Shown here in pieces: positions 51,116-62,052 of a stretch of 64,000 nt of DNA. Origin of the DNA: Craspedostauros australis (lineage: Eukaryota; Bacillariophyta; Bacillariophyceae; Mastogloiales; Achnanthaceae); contig JAMXDE010000012.1 in the NCBI GenBank assembly GCA_026770025.1, positions 1,054,001-1,118,000 on the forward strand, written 5' to 3'. The number at the start of each line of letters is the position of its first letter. The stretch's first letter is position 1. The position numbers and the translations under genes were made by a program. The notes beneath the pieces are model-generated. The model searched no databases and was not told where the DNA came from. It saw only the letters and a list, made by a program, of their open reading frames with translations.

Positions 51116-53881
51116 CTATGGCACCTTTTTCTCATCACCACCGCCGTTTGTCTTATCCACTGTCGGTTTCTTGCTGTAGATGCTGAACTTATCGCGCTTC
51201 ACGTCCGTCATGAACGGCGCCCAATGCAACTTGGAGGCGTCCACACGAGGATTCTTGACTGGATACTTCTTCGCCAGCTTCCGAAGCATATTCTCTTCCG
51301 CTGCGATGAAGTAGATGCCGCTGATGATCTTGAGGATGCCCAATTGATTCAACGTGAAGACGATGTCCTCGGCCATAATGCTCGTGCGTTTTGAAATGTC
51401 CATGATGCTGAGGCTCGATTCCGTGGATTGGTTCAGCAGAAAGTCAATGATGGTCGATGCCCAGTACGGCTTGTAAGCCTGCTGGCCCAGATCAGACATG
51501 GGCTTCTCCGGCGACCCCACGCGCTCCTCTTTCTTGCTAAGTTCGTAGGAGAAAGCGATCAAGAATCGACCGTACCCCTTGCGCTGGTGGCTTGGGAATG
51601 TGAGGATGCAGGCGAGATTGTACCCCACGTCGCTGTACTTTTCCTTGCTGAAGTACCCGACTGGATGAAAGCCTCTCGAATCCACTTCGCAAAGAACGTA
51701 AAACAGAAATGGATCGACATCGAAGTACAGCGTTTTGTGATCCAGGAAGAGCTTGGCGATGTAGCATAGATTCTGGCAGTATATCCGTTCCTCAAATCCA
51801 TCCACCTCGAACACTGTGGTTCGTTGGTTGTTAATGATGGTCACAATTTGGTTTTGATTTTCGTTTGGGCGAGGGAGATAATAAAGATAAGGGGCCAATT
51901 GTGAGTTCATTGCGCCAGGCACACACAGGAAACGGACACAGTCACACACTGAGATGTGCGCAATAGTAGTGTAACATGTGGTTTGCAAATCATCGAATTT
52001 CCAGCCAAGCTACCAACAGCAACACCATACTCAACTGGCGACTTTCCCATTGCGATAGATCTCATTGCCCGGCGGATGCCGCCTGTGCGGCGGCAATCGC
52101 GAATGGAACCGTCTCAGTTCGCTCTTGCGCGCAAACATGCTGAGGGTGAATTCGCAGACATAGAGCACCTCGATGTATCCCTTCTCGGAGACCAATTCCT
52201 TGGGGATGGGCGAAAAGTACCACGTCTCCATCTGGTAAGCGCCCAGCTCGAGGAAGGCCACGTTCTTGACCTTCGTGACCTCTTCATGCTCACGTAATGA
52301 TGCCTCGTCCAAACCTTCGTGCTCATCCAATTCTTGCGCTGGAACGGTGGCGACGACGTGCTCACCGACTGTAGTGGTCGTGGCGGCCGTCGTGGAAATG
52401 GAGACGACGCCCTTTTCGGCCGCGATGATGGCTGGAGGCGGTTTGGTCTTGTCATTGCCGCCGGGGTCCTGGTTGGATGCCACGACGGTGTTGTTATCAT
52501 CATCATGGAAACTCTTGCGTCGTTGCAATCGCGTGCGCCGTGGTGCCTCTGCTTCCGGTGCTTCTTGCGACGATTGCTGCTGTGGCGCCGTGCCAGCCGA
52601 TGCCGCAGCTTTCGGATTCGCTGCCCCCGTCGTTGTTTGTGCTGCATCCGCGCTGGCTGCTGCGGCCGCCGCCGCCGCTGTACCACCAGGAATAACACCT
52701 GTAACGACGCTGCTACGACGACGACTCGCACGTGGCGCGGATATATCCACGCTGGTTTCGGCCTTCTTTTCCAACAACCGCTGTTGCTTACGTTTTTCGC
52801 GTTCCTCCTCTTTTTTGATGGCCCTGGCCTTGGCGTTGCCCACGCTGGGTGGCGAGATGATGCGTTCCATGGCGATCCATTCATCCATGCGGCGGTTGAA
52901 ATCCCGATAGTGCACGTAGTACCTCCATTCGTCGGTGCCGACGGGCACACGGTCGATAACGTCACAGAGTCGGACGGATGATTTGTTGGTGCTCGCCTTG
53001 GACTCGTCCTCTGAGTCTTCCGACCACCAATCATCGTCCTCCTGCTCTTGTTCTCCGTGCCGCACTTCGATCACGGATCCACGAGCGTATGGGTGATTAT
53101 CCTGAACCGGAATACCATTGTGCGTGGCCTTTCCCTTCGGTGCCTCTGCCATTGGTGCACTCGCTGTGGGCAAAGCCGTCGTCGCTGTCGCCGCTGAAGT
53201 TGCCGTCGCGGCGATCGTCGAAGCAGATGTCGCATCCGATGCGTCCGCCTTGGTGGTTCCCACCTTCTTTGTGATCTTGCGTTCTTTCTTGTTGGATGCT
53301 GGTTTGGCATTCTTGGCAGGTGCAGGGGCTTGCGCCGCGGATGGTGCAACGTCTTTGGACGACGGATCCGCTGCTGCGTTCTTCGGAATGGATTTGCGTC
53401 CCGATCTGGTGGAACCCGTCTTTTTGGATGCCGATTTCGTCTCTGCGGCGGACGCGATCTTGGATGCTTTGTTGTTGTTATTGCCATTGTTGCTGCTGGT
53501 ACTGCCATTGCCATTGTTGTTATTGCCATTGCTGTTATTGCCATGGCTATTACCATGGCTGTTGCTATTGCTGTTGCTGCTGTTGACATCACCTTCCTGC
53601 GCAGCTGATGCAGCACCGTGCTTGGATTGCGAGGCGGATGATCGCAGGCCCTTTGTGGATGCCTTCTTGGAATCCTTGTCCACGTTGCTCTTGCTGGATT
53701 GCTTCTTCGGTATCTTGGAGATGGCGAGCTTGGTGTCAGCAGAAGATGATTTGTCTCGCTTGCGCGGTATTGTCATGGTGACACCCTGCCGCGCGGATTC
53801 TCGCGTGCTTTCGCGTCGTGACTTCTTGGTGGGGCCACCGCCCGATGAGCTCTCGCTCTTTCTCGTTTTCTTGCTCGTCAT
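51116..53881 (-). CDS. MYST-family histone acetyltransferase (Esa1/Tip60 type)
   Basis: Two exons, 52036-53881 and 51116-51813 (222 bp intron), give 847 residues. The donor is the weak GTTGAG; I chose it because it restores EIYRNGKVA-MFEVDG across the join, as the family requires, with acceptor accacag. Residues 1-260 are low-complexity, including an Asn/Ser/Gly run. A chromo-barrel domain lies at about 265-345 (HPYARGSVIEVRHG, WRYYVHYRDFNRRMDEWI). The MYST core starts near 560. Its zinc-finger stretch (YVCEFTLSMFARKSELRRFH) keeps only one Cys, as in yeast Esa1, which also lacks the finger. Catalytic features are YNLACILTFPSHQRKGYGRF (conserved Cys and acetyl-CoA loop) and FSYELSKKE (general-base Glu). 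It should acetylate histone H4/H2A within a NuA4-like complex. Confidence 0.9.
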
Positions 53882-54621
53882 GGCTATGAATCAAGCGTGC
53901 TCTCTTTCTCTCTCTCTATGGCATGGTATTGTTGCTGATTCTGGAATGCAGGTCGTACATGTGATGGGATACCTGTGTTGGTTTGGATGGATGGATGGAT
54001 GGATGGCGAGTAACGGGTTCTCTTGTGGGCTGTGTGGTGGGGATCATGTTGTGGTTGCATTCCTTGCATTCGAATGAATCGGCTCCAAAAGTGCAAAGTC
54101 GCTGTGTCCACCATCAGCGTGGCACACTCCAACATTCCAAAGAGGGGGGACTGCAACTATTGTTGTCATAAACTGGATGGGTATTTCCTCTATGATGATT
54201 ATGGTATGTGGTACATATGCATGCATCGGCTTTGTTGCGTCGGATGATGGTGACTTGTTTTGTAGGCAGCTTTCCTCGTGACGTGCTTCGTCGAGGCTCC
54301 ATGATTGGCCATTTCGTGGTTCGATATCACATCATTGTTCTCCGAGCGCTGATCCTGCTGCGAACAAGGTGAGCTGGACCAACCCTCACCACAACATCTC
54401 TGGAGAAAGAGTACAGCGCCGCAAGCATGTTGCAATCCATTCGATTCGTTGGTGCTATGGTTCATATATTCGTGCAGAGCCAGTATTGTATGATGTTGTG
54501 TATCATTGTACTGTATGGCAGACGTGACAGTTTGAAGAGCGTAGGGTGTACGAGCATTCTGCTCGGTGTGCGTAGATCTGTCCAGACACGGCATCATGAA
54601 ATGCAAATTCCATGAGTCCCA
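53882..54621. other. Intergenic region
   Basis: Promoter side of the MYST gene and 3' flank of the EGF-like gene. It has a C/T run near 53900 and a GGAT microsatellite (about 53985-54006). No gene seen. Confidence 0.4.
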
Positions 54622-55651
54622 TTAGATGATACGGCCACCAGCAGAAGGAGTCTCAACGCTTTCTTCGTAGACCGAATTGTGCGATTGTTGCGAACTAATT
54701 TCGATGCCGTTGGTGTGGGCCGCTTCGAAGTCAAGATCGCTTCCAGTCGGTGACGACATGGACTGCACAATCTGTCGCAGCGCGCTGCCATCTGCTTCGA
54801 TGTGGAGAGCCTGTGAGGGATCGACCTTGGGTGATTTCATTGCTTCTTTGGTGACTGAAGGATCGTGATTGACGCTCTGTCGATTCCGGATGACGACGAA
54901 GGCGAGCATCCCAATGACAGCCAAGACAATCACCACGATGGCCGCAATAATGACGCCCTCCAAGGCGTTGTTGCCATTTCCACCCCCTGTTTTCGTTCGC
55001 ACCTGTGCTTTCACGCCGTTTGGCCAGGTCTCTGGAACAGAGCCGCTGATAAATTCGCAGAACTGCAGGGGCAGGGTGGCGATGTTGCGTATGTCATGTA
55101 TATCCACGGTGATTTTAGTACGTACGTGCGGAGGCAGTTATGATCGTGATTGCGTTCGCATTGATTCATTTGCGGGCACGCCATGAAAGTCAGAGACGGA
55201 GCAGCAAGGCAAGGGAAGCGAAGAAAAGCAAGTAAGAGAGAGGATTGGGTGAGCGAAGATGAACGCAGCGGCATGATGTTGCCGTCATGACTGGCAGGCG
55301 GAACTAGAGAGAGAGAGGGAGTTCAAGTCTCTCTCTGTCTGTCCCGAGTATTGCACCTGCGTTGCAACTCACCTCCCCTTCATATTCGGACGGACACGTG
55401 CATCCTTTTTCGACGGAACCATTGGAAGTGCTGAGGGCGCAGACCCCCTTGTTGGCACAGAACCAGACATCGCTCGTCTCCTGAGGGAACTTGCACTCGA
55501 CGTCGGCCAAGAATTCGCAGTAGAGGCCGACGTATCTCGAGCTGGCCTTGGAGCAGTCGCAGAAGTACGATCCTTCGTTGTTGATGTCCTGCTTGCAGGT
55601 GGACCCATTTTCGCATCTGTGGCCGTCGGGGCATGTGCGGAAGTCTGCCAT
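54622..55651 (-). CDS. EGF-like single-pass membrane protein, 5' end uncertain
   Basis: Two supported exons, 55373-55651 and 54622-55062 (310 bp intron, GTGAGT donor, cctgcag acceptor, phase 0), give 239 residues. The first encodes EGF-like Cys patterns (CPDGHRCENGSTCKQD, YFCDCSKASSRYVGLYCE, then CANKGVCALS and CTCPSEYEGE/FCE); the intron falls inside the second EGF unit. A membrane helix follows (VIIAAIVVIVLAVIGMLAFV) and a cytosolic tail with NSVYEESVE near the end. A signal peptide would be expected, but the Met at 55651 has none. That Met lies in aatggcag, which could instead be a splice acceptor, so an upstream exon in 55700-56300 is likely but could not be assembled. It is probably a surface receptor or adhesion protein. 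Confidence 0.68.
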
Positions 55652-57012
55652 TGTGTGGTATTATACTTGGGTAGTGTGGTAGCTTTACTGCGGAGTGTTG
55701 TGATGTCGTGCTTGGTGGATTGGCTCCTGTGCTTTGAGAGTGCTGTCTTGCGTCTTTGGCAAGGAATCAGCGATGGGTTGTCAAGTATGTACGGTTTGCG
55801 CACGTTGAGCAGGTGCAGGTGTTGCTGTCGTGGTCACTGGTTCAGCCGTTGCTGGTTGAGCTGCTTGCAATGACGATGATGGTGTTCGCGGATTGAAGAG
55901 AAGTGACGTGAAGTCGAGAAGTCGCTTTGTGCCTGTCCGCTTCTTGTTCTTCTTTGCGTCGCGTGCTGTTACTTCGGCAATGTCGATGTCGATGTCAATG
56001 GTGCGGAGCGTGTATTCGTGGGACCGTTGATGATACAGTTGCGGTTGGTGTCTCTTTGCTCCAATCTTCTTTTCCGCTTTCGCTTTGCTGTTGCTCGTGT
56101 TGTTGTTCCTGTTCCACCCGCAAATGACGCGATTGGTGGTTGTAGTGGAGACTGCCCGCAACACTCGCCTTTGCCTGGCGGGAAGACGACACCACGGAGA
56201 CGACACCAATCACACGACCGAACGGCACGGCTCCGTTCCTCAATTGCGCCATGGTCACGCGCTGATGCGCACCCGTTTTCGATGGCATTGGAAGATGCAA
56301 GATTGATTTTTGGCTTTGAAGCGAGTCGGACCGTTAACGAAACGTTTTCAAAGAAGGCGTTCGTTTCCAACCTGTGTTCCAGTCGAGTCGTGTTTGCGTA
56401 GTCTCAACAGTCATTTTCGACCACTTCGAGTTGCATGTTCTCGTCATGTCTGCATCGCGCACCACGAAAGAGTTGCACGAACGAAGAATGCCGAATCCGA
56501 CCAACCAAAGTCAAAACGATGTTAGCGAGAGGGAACGAGGGATGAAACAACAACGGCAACGACAATGACACTGACGACCACAGCAACGACGACCACAACG
56601 AAAGTGGCGGACCAAAGACAAAGCAGACGCTAACCAGAAGACAAAGACCATTTCGCGATCCCAACGAAGGACAATCGCAGAGTTTCACGACTGAGAGTCG
56701 GAGGTCGTTGCTCACACTGGATCCAACGTCACCACCAGCATCGACATCAGTACCGATATCAGTACCGACATTGAGATCGATATCGCCGGGGGTTCATCCA
56801 AACGGCGGCATCAAAAGTGTTGCAAATCGAGGACAAGAAGCCCCGCCGACCACCATCTCCCGATCTGGGCCACCATCACTCTGCTACACCCAGACTAATA
56901 CCAGTACGCAGAGGACGGAGCGTTGAGACAACCGTCTCTGCCAAAGCATTTGCAATATATACTTCAAAGAGAGAGCGCTGAGCCTCCCACCATACACATC
57001 CGCACTCTTGAT
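55652..57012. other. Divergent intergenic region, may hide a 5' exon
   Basis: About 1.36 kb between divergent genes. The minus-strand frame at 55781-56209 ends with a Pro/Ala/Thr-rich stretch (TATPAPAQRAQT) and might belong to the EGF-like gene, but no donor in the right phase was found. The plus-strand frame extending from 56923 is taken as leader. Confidence 0.35.
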
Positions 57013-58397
57013 ATGAGCTGTCCACGAAGACCCATTTCATCGAGCAGGATGATCATGATCGGCCTCATGGCATTGCTCGTCATGTGCGCATCGGCGACCG
57101 CCACAACTGACTATCGCGGTCTGCGAAATGCTGCTGCTAAGCCGATACATCACGATCGCACGATGCGATCATCGCACGTGGATGTATTGCAACAGGACAG
57201 AAGGTTGGAGGGAGACGAATCGAGCGATAGCGACGAAGATTCGGATAGCACTGATGGCGATTCGGATAGCACTGATGGAGACTCGGATAGCTCTGATGAA
57301 GATGAGATCACGGAACCGACTGATGCTGCTACGACTCCTGCCACCACAGCAACAGCAGCCGCAGGAAGCGAAGAGACATTGAACTTTGTTGCCAATGAGC
57401 AAACAGAACAGTTCAAGGAGGACGAAGCAGAAAAGGCCGCTCTCAAAGCTGCAGGTGATGCAGAGACAGCGGCATCCGCAGCAGCAGCAACAGCAACAGA
57501 AGCTGCAACCACAAAGGCAACCACGACAACAGAGGCAACCACGAAGGCGACAACGACCACCACTGCAACCACCACAACAGAAGCAGCAACGACGACGACG
57601 ACGACGCAAGCTACAACAGCCACGACGTCACCACCAACAGCCAGTCCAACGATGAAGGATACGGAGGAAGTGGAAGGTCGCAAACCCGTACCCAAAGACA
57701 CTGATTACAGCAAACCGGATGATACGGATGCCATCCAGGAAGCAGAAAAGGAAAAGGAAGACGCGGAGGAGAAAGAGGAAAAGACGGAGGAAGAACTCAA
57801 GAAGGAAGAGAAGGTGGCCCGCGGATTGGGCGGCCTCGGCTTCTTCCTTGCCATCTTGGGGATGGTCTTTACGGCTCATCAGGTGGCCGAAAACCCGGAT
57901 GGCATCTTTGCGAGGTGAGTGCAACTCGTCGACAATGCCCAATACGTACGCAGCGTCGAGGTTTTGTCACAAACAAAAGACGTCGGTTCCTGGTTGACGT
58001 GCTCGTGTTTCGGTTGTGAATTCATGATGATTCCCGTCCTCTACTCTCTGTCCATGTATGCAATCATCCTCACGCCTCGTTGATCCACCACACGTGACCT
58101 CATCCCATTCTATTGTAACGGTAAACTCTGCTCTATCGTATACATCATATTGCATTGCATTGCACTCGGTTACACTGCGCAACATTCCAATCATGCTTCG
58201 ATCCAACTCCATGCAGTGTCTGCCGGTTGGCAGTGACAATCTCATCCATGGTGCTCAAGGTCGTCTTCATGCCGTGCCGAAAATTCATCGGTGCTTCCAA
58301 CCCGCATTATACCGGACACATTCCAGTTAGCACGGTTGACTACAGCTACAGAGAGAACTACAATGGGGGCGGTGCTGCTGGCTTTGAAATGTCATAG
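57013..58397 (+). CDS. Secretory-pathway Thr-rich membrane protein of unknown function
   Basis: Two exons, 57013-57914 and 58217-58397 (302 bp intron, GTGAGT donor, catgcag acceptor, phase 2), give 360 residues. ATG 57013 begins a signal peptide (MIMIGLMALLVMCASATA). An acidic Ser/Asp segment follows, with three near-identical DSDSTDGD units, then an Ala/Thr-rich mucin-like stretch (TTKATTTTEATTKAT) suited to O-glycosylation, and a Glu/Lys coiled-coil-like part (about 255-285). A membrane helix (GLGGLGFFLAILGMVF) ends exon 1. Exon 2 adds a second hydrophobic segment (LAVTISSMVLKVVFM) and ends RENYNGGGAAGFEMS. Without splicing, the frame would stop right after the donor. No family was recognised. 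Confidence 0.65.
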
Positions 58398-58884
58398 ACC
58401 AAAAGACAGAGTTGAACGGTCCTTGTGCTGAGTATAGTTGACAATACGTTTTCAATACAGTGTACAACAGTACTGTGCGATGCTGTCCATGCATGCATCG
58501 GAAAACTGAGAATGATGACATCATCGAATGTGATGTCGGGTGGAGCCATCAGAGACTGCAAACGTAGTTTCGAGTGAAGTGTGTCAGACTACTCGTAGTC
58601 GTACTGTCCTGCTGGATCGCGTCGTGAGTTGGAGGGAAACACTGCACGTCACCATTGGCGCAGTAAGCGAAGCATCACTCCGCCAGCTCTGCAAAGAAGC
58701 AACTGATGCATCCAATCAATTCGCTACACATCACAAAAGCATGCCCCCAAGTTGCAACTGCTGTCGGGTACAGTTGAATACAGTTTTCTATTGGTGGCAG
58801 AGTAGTTTATGATTTCATACAAAAAAAACTACAGAACAAATTATTCTGTCGTACCCCAGAGTAGAGTACCCTGCGTTGTCTTTG
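58398..58884. other. Convergent 3' region
   Basis: 3' flanks of the Thr-rich gene and rsmG. Nothing else seen. Confidence 0.35.
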
Positions 58885-59910
58885 TTACCATGATTGCGAA
58901 CTATCGTATCGTTGGAAGTCGTCGTAGCCTCTTTGCTTCGGAGCGGACGCATCCCGCTTCGACCATGCGCCCTTGGGCTTCCTCTTGCCCTTGGATGCGT
59001 TGGCGCCGCGATTGTTCGAATTTTTCTGCTTCTTGGGAAGCGTCAGTTTCATCCCAGTGCTCTTGGCTAGCGCCGTCACCTGGTCCTTGGGAAACACCAG
59101 TATCCGCTTGTCCGACACACCGGCATGTTCCAGCAACTCATCGATCTCCACATCCGCGCTGGTGCGTTGCAGGACATCCTCCTCGATCTCTCCGCCGATC
59201 ATGTACGCCAGCTTGCCCTTCGAGTCAATCAGATTCTTCACCCAGAAACAGAACTTGGGCAACGCCGCAACGCTGCGTCCCACGCAGATATCGAACGGCT
59301 CCTTCTCCACAAGCTCCTCCGCACGACCATGATGGATCTTGACATTCGTCAGACCCAGCCGCTCCGCCATGTTCTCCACTGCTCCCAGCTTCTTGCCGAC
59401 GCTGTCGACCAGCCAAAAGTCGATCTCGGGATACGCGATCGCCAGCGGCAGGCCGGGAAATCCACCGCCCGTCCCCACGTCGATGATGCGCCGCACCGTG
59501 CCATCCACGACGGACAGTCCGAGGTATCCCAGGCAAGGCATTACGTGTCGCCCAAAGACCACGTCCACGGAGCAGTCCTTGCGGCTGATCAGATTGATTC
59601 GTTCGTTCCATTCCACCACCAGGCGCGCCAGGTCTTTCAGCTGCTTCTGTTGGGCGGTGGATAGTTCCAGACGATTCAGGATGGCCATGGCTTCATCAGA
59701 ATCGGGATCCATGGCGAATTGCACGGACGTGCTGGGTTCATGGCTGCCGTCATCGACGGTGGTGGAAGAGAGATGTGTCGTCGTCGGTAATGTTGCCGCC
59801 GATGTTGCTCTTGTCAACGCAGTTTGATGGACGGAAAAGGCGAAGGAGATCGATGGAATGATGGCGAGGCAGAGAATGCCACCGAAGAGGAATTGTCGTC
59901 GCAGCTGCAT
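58885..59910 (-). CDS. rsmG: Plastid-type 16S rRNA m7G methyltransferase RsmG (GidB)
   Basis: The protein has 341 residues. ATG 59910 (MQLRRQFLFGGILCLAIIP) is chosen because it starts a signal peptide ending SISFAFSVHQ, whose A/F step resembles the plastid presequence cleavage motif. The mature part shows the RsmG fold: NLISRKD, the SAM-binding loop IDVGTGGGFPGLPLAIAYP, FWLVDSVGKKLGAVENMAE, IHHGRAEEL and DICVGRSVAALPKFCFW. The enzyme methylates N7 of the conserved G527-equivalent of small-subunit rRNA, here probably in plastid ribosomes. A basic Lys/Arg/Asn-rich C-terminal extension (KKQKNSNNRGANASKGKRK) is absent from bacterial RsmG and may aid RNA binding. Nuclear coding with plastid return is the usual history for such genes. 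Confidence 0.92.
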   Translation of the reverse strand: MQLRRQFLFGGILCLAIIPSISFAFSVHQTALTRATSAATLPTTTHLSSTTVDDGSHEPSTSVQFAMDPDSDEAMAILNRLELSTAQQKQLKDLARLVVEWNERINLISRKDCSVDVVFGRHVMPCLGYLGLSVVDGTVRRIIDVGTGGGFPGLPLAIAYPEIDFWLVDSVGKKLGAVENMAERLGLTNVKIHHGRAEELVEKEPFDICVGRSVAALPKFCFWVKNLIDSKGKLAYMIGGEIEEDVLQRTSADVEIDELLEHAGVSDKRILVFPKDQVTALAKSTGMKLTLPKKQKNSNNRGANASKGKRKPKGAWSKRDASAPKQRGYDDFQRYDSSQSW

Positions 59911-60731
59911 CTTGATGGATCTTGGTTCGAACGGAATAGAATATAATGTGTAATACAACGGAAGACTCGCTACTCTGAACCTTGAGTATTGAGGTTGGTG
60001 ATGACTATTCTACTCGTATTCGTGGTGGGGTGGACCTCAGCGAAGAAGACGATGGCTCAGTAGGCCGAAGGAACAAATTGATGCAGAAGAACGACAAGGG
60101 ATGGCAAGAGATGGGGAGAGTTCTGACAAAGTTGATGTGTTCTTCTGAAAAAGTGGTGATTGGTTTCTCGGTCTGGTTTGGAGGCATTGTCGCTGACGAC
60201 TGACAGACCATGTATCTACTCGTGACTGTATTCAATCATGGACACGCGTCAGTCAACCATTTTCTCTTCAAGTTCGCAATCCGTTGACGTGCCAGTCGTA
60301 ATCTGCGGTACAGAACAAAGCCTGAGAAAATGGCGGCATTGGTGATGTCGTCATTGATGACCGTGGTCTGATTGATCGGCATTCATTGTGTGCAGCACCC
60401 ACATCGCTCCCACTTCTCCCACGTCCCATCCATCGCGCACTGTCAACTCACTCCAGCATTGATCCAGGACAGGAGACACTACTCGTGCGAAGACGAAGAC
60501 GAAGACGCAGAGAGCATTGGCGCATCAATTCGTCAGATTCCCACGACGACGACGACAATACATCCACAATTTCGATCCAGAGGATTTGACATCAGCTTGC
60601 GTCTTTTGCCATCCCATCCCATCCCCTCAGACTCGTCCGCATCCACACGTTCCACCGCAGCAGAACGCAGCGCAACAAAACGCAACTCCAACCAAACCAC
60701 TCGTGGCGCTATACGACACCCCCGCTGCTGC
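59911..60731. other. Divergent promoter region
   Basis: Between rsmG (minus) and the MgtE-type gene (plus). The frame open from 60372 continues into the gene but is Arg/His/Ser-rich leader-like sequence without a targeting peptide. Confidence 0.4.
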
Positions 60732-61727
60732 ATGAGATCATTACCATCAACGTCAACAGCGCACCATCGACGTCGCAGAAGTGGACCATCCTCGCCTTCT
60801 CCAGCATTGTTGTTCCTTTTCTTTGTTCTCATTTCGAGCAACTGCATCGGCCCCGTCGCAGCAGTCCGCAGCCGAAAGCTCTTCGATTTCCTTGCCCCCT
60901 ACGCCACATCTCCAGCAGAGGAAGGAGCAGCAAGCAACATGCCATCCAAAACCGAAGGCAACGCCACCAATAACGATTCCGGAGTCCTGAAGGAACTCAA
61001 GGAAAAAATCAAGGATCAGGCAACAGAAATTGAAGCGCTCAAACAGCAAATGAAAAAGGCCGGCGTCGTTCCATCCTCTGGCTCGTCGGCAACCAAAAAG
61101 ACTTCGTCCTCCGATGCTGTCTCACATGGAGGTCACGGCGGAGGCGACGTCAGCCCCGAGGACGTTGCCAATTACATGAGCATTCCATTTTACGAACAGG
61201 CCTTCCGACGTGTCACGTGGTTGGGCATCTTCCTGGGATCCTTGGCGTTGACGGCCCTCATTATGAACGGATTCGAACACACCTTGGCAAAGAACATCGA
61301 ATTGGCCTACTTCGTTCCCATGCTCGCGGGACATGGTGGCAATACTGGAGGACAGACTGTCGGCACGATATTATCGGCGCTGAGTGTCGGCGCTGTCTCC
61401 ATCAGCGATGCGCCCACCGTCATTCGCAAGGAGGCGATGGCCGGGGTTCTGTCGGGATTCCTTTTATCGATGGCGCTCGCGCCCATCGCACATTACGTCA
61501 TGGGAATTTCCATGCCCGTTTCCGTCGTGCTCCTTGTCTCGTTGCCGATCGTCTCCACCATCGCCTCGACGTTGGGATCGGCCATTCCGTTCTTTTGCGT
61601 CATGGTCGGGTTGGATCCCGGCGTCGTTGCGGCACCGGCGATGACCAGCTTCGTCGATGTGGCGGGTCTCATGTCCTACTTCATTCTAGCCAACAAGGTC
61701 TTTGCCATGTTCGGGCTGGAATTGTAG
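60732..61727 (+). CDS. MgtE/SLC41-type divalent cation transporter, membrane domain only
   Basis: The protein has 331 residues from ATG 60732, which starts a basic n-region and a signal peptide (LLFLFFVLISSNCIGPVAA). A short coiled coil follows (LKELKEKIKDQATEIEALKQ, about 97-116) and then about five membrane helices. ELAYFVPMLAGHGGNTGGQT carries the MgtE pore signature (GGNTGxQ) of the family that moves magnesium or other divalent cations. SDAPTVIRKEAMAGVLSGFL and GLDPGVVAAPAMTSFVDVAG match later helices, including the conserved acidic residue near the pore. The bacterial N-terminal and CBS sensor domains are missing; the coiled coil may replace them by helping dimerisation. Location could be an organelle membrane, inferred from the N-terminus. 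Confidence 0.87.
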   Translation: MRSLPSTSTAHHRRRRSGPSSPSPALLFLFFVLISSNCIGPVAAVRSRKLFDFLAPYATSPAEEGAASNMPSKTEGNATNNDSGVLKELKEKIKDQATEIEALKQQMKKAGVVPSSGSSATKKTSSSDAVSHGGHGGGDVSPEDVANYMSIPFYEQAFRRVTWLGIFLGSLALTALIMNGFEHTLAKNIELAYFVPMLAGHGGNTGGQTVGTILSALSVGAVSISDAPTVIRKEAMAGVLSGFLLSMALAPIAHYVMGISMPVSVVLLVSLPIVSTIASTLGSAIPFFCVMVGLDPGVVAAPAMTSFVDVAGLMSYFILANKVFAMFGLEL

Positions 61728-62052
61728 ACCGATTCCACGGCTGCTCTACTCGTACAGGTATGGTATAGTACCATAACTCGCACTCGGCTCTACTATTTTT
61801 ACTCTTTTCAATCGAGTGCTGTACGAATGCATATATTAGTACTCTGCTACTCTCCTGCCATCGCTGTTAGTATCCCGCCTCCACGCTGTAATGCAGAAAG
61901 TTCCTAGAGAGAGAATAGCAATCCAAACTTTGCGCTGACTCCACCCAATCCGTACTCGAAAGTGTGGTATCAGCACTGCCGATGGTGCCTGTTCGTACGT
62001 ATTTTATGGTGTATGTGGTCCTATCTTGATTTGACTGTTCCACTCGATTGTT
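61728..62052. other. Convergent 3' region
   Basis: It contains ctctactcgtacaggtatgg and an agtactct element (about 61838). No gene seen. Confidence 0.35.

Noticed and set aside
57150-57701. Val/Ala-rich minus-strand frame that looks like membrane helices
   Set aside because: Antisense of the Thr/Ala-rich tract of the gene at 57013; simple-sequence artefact.
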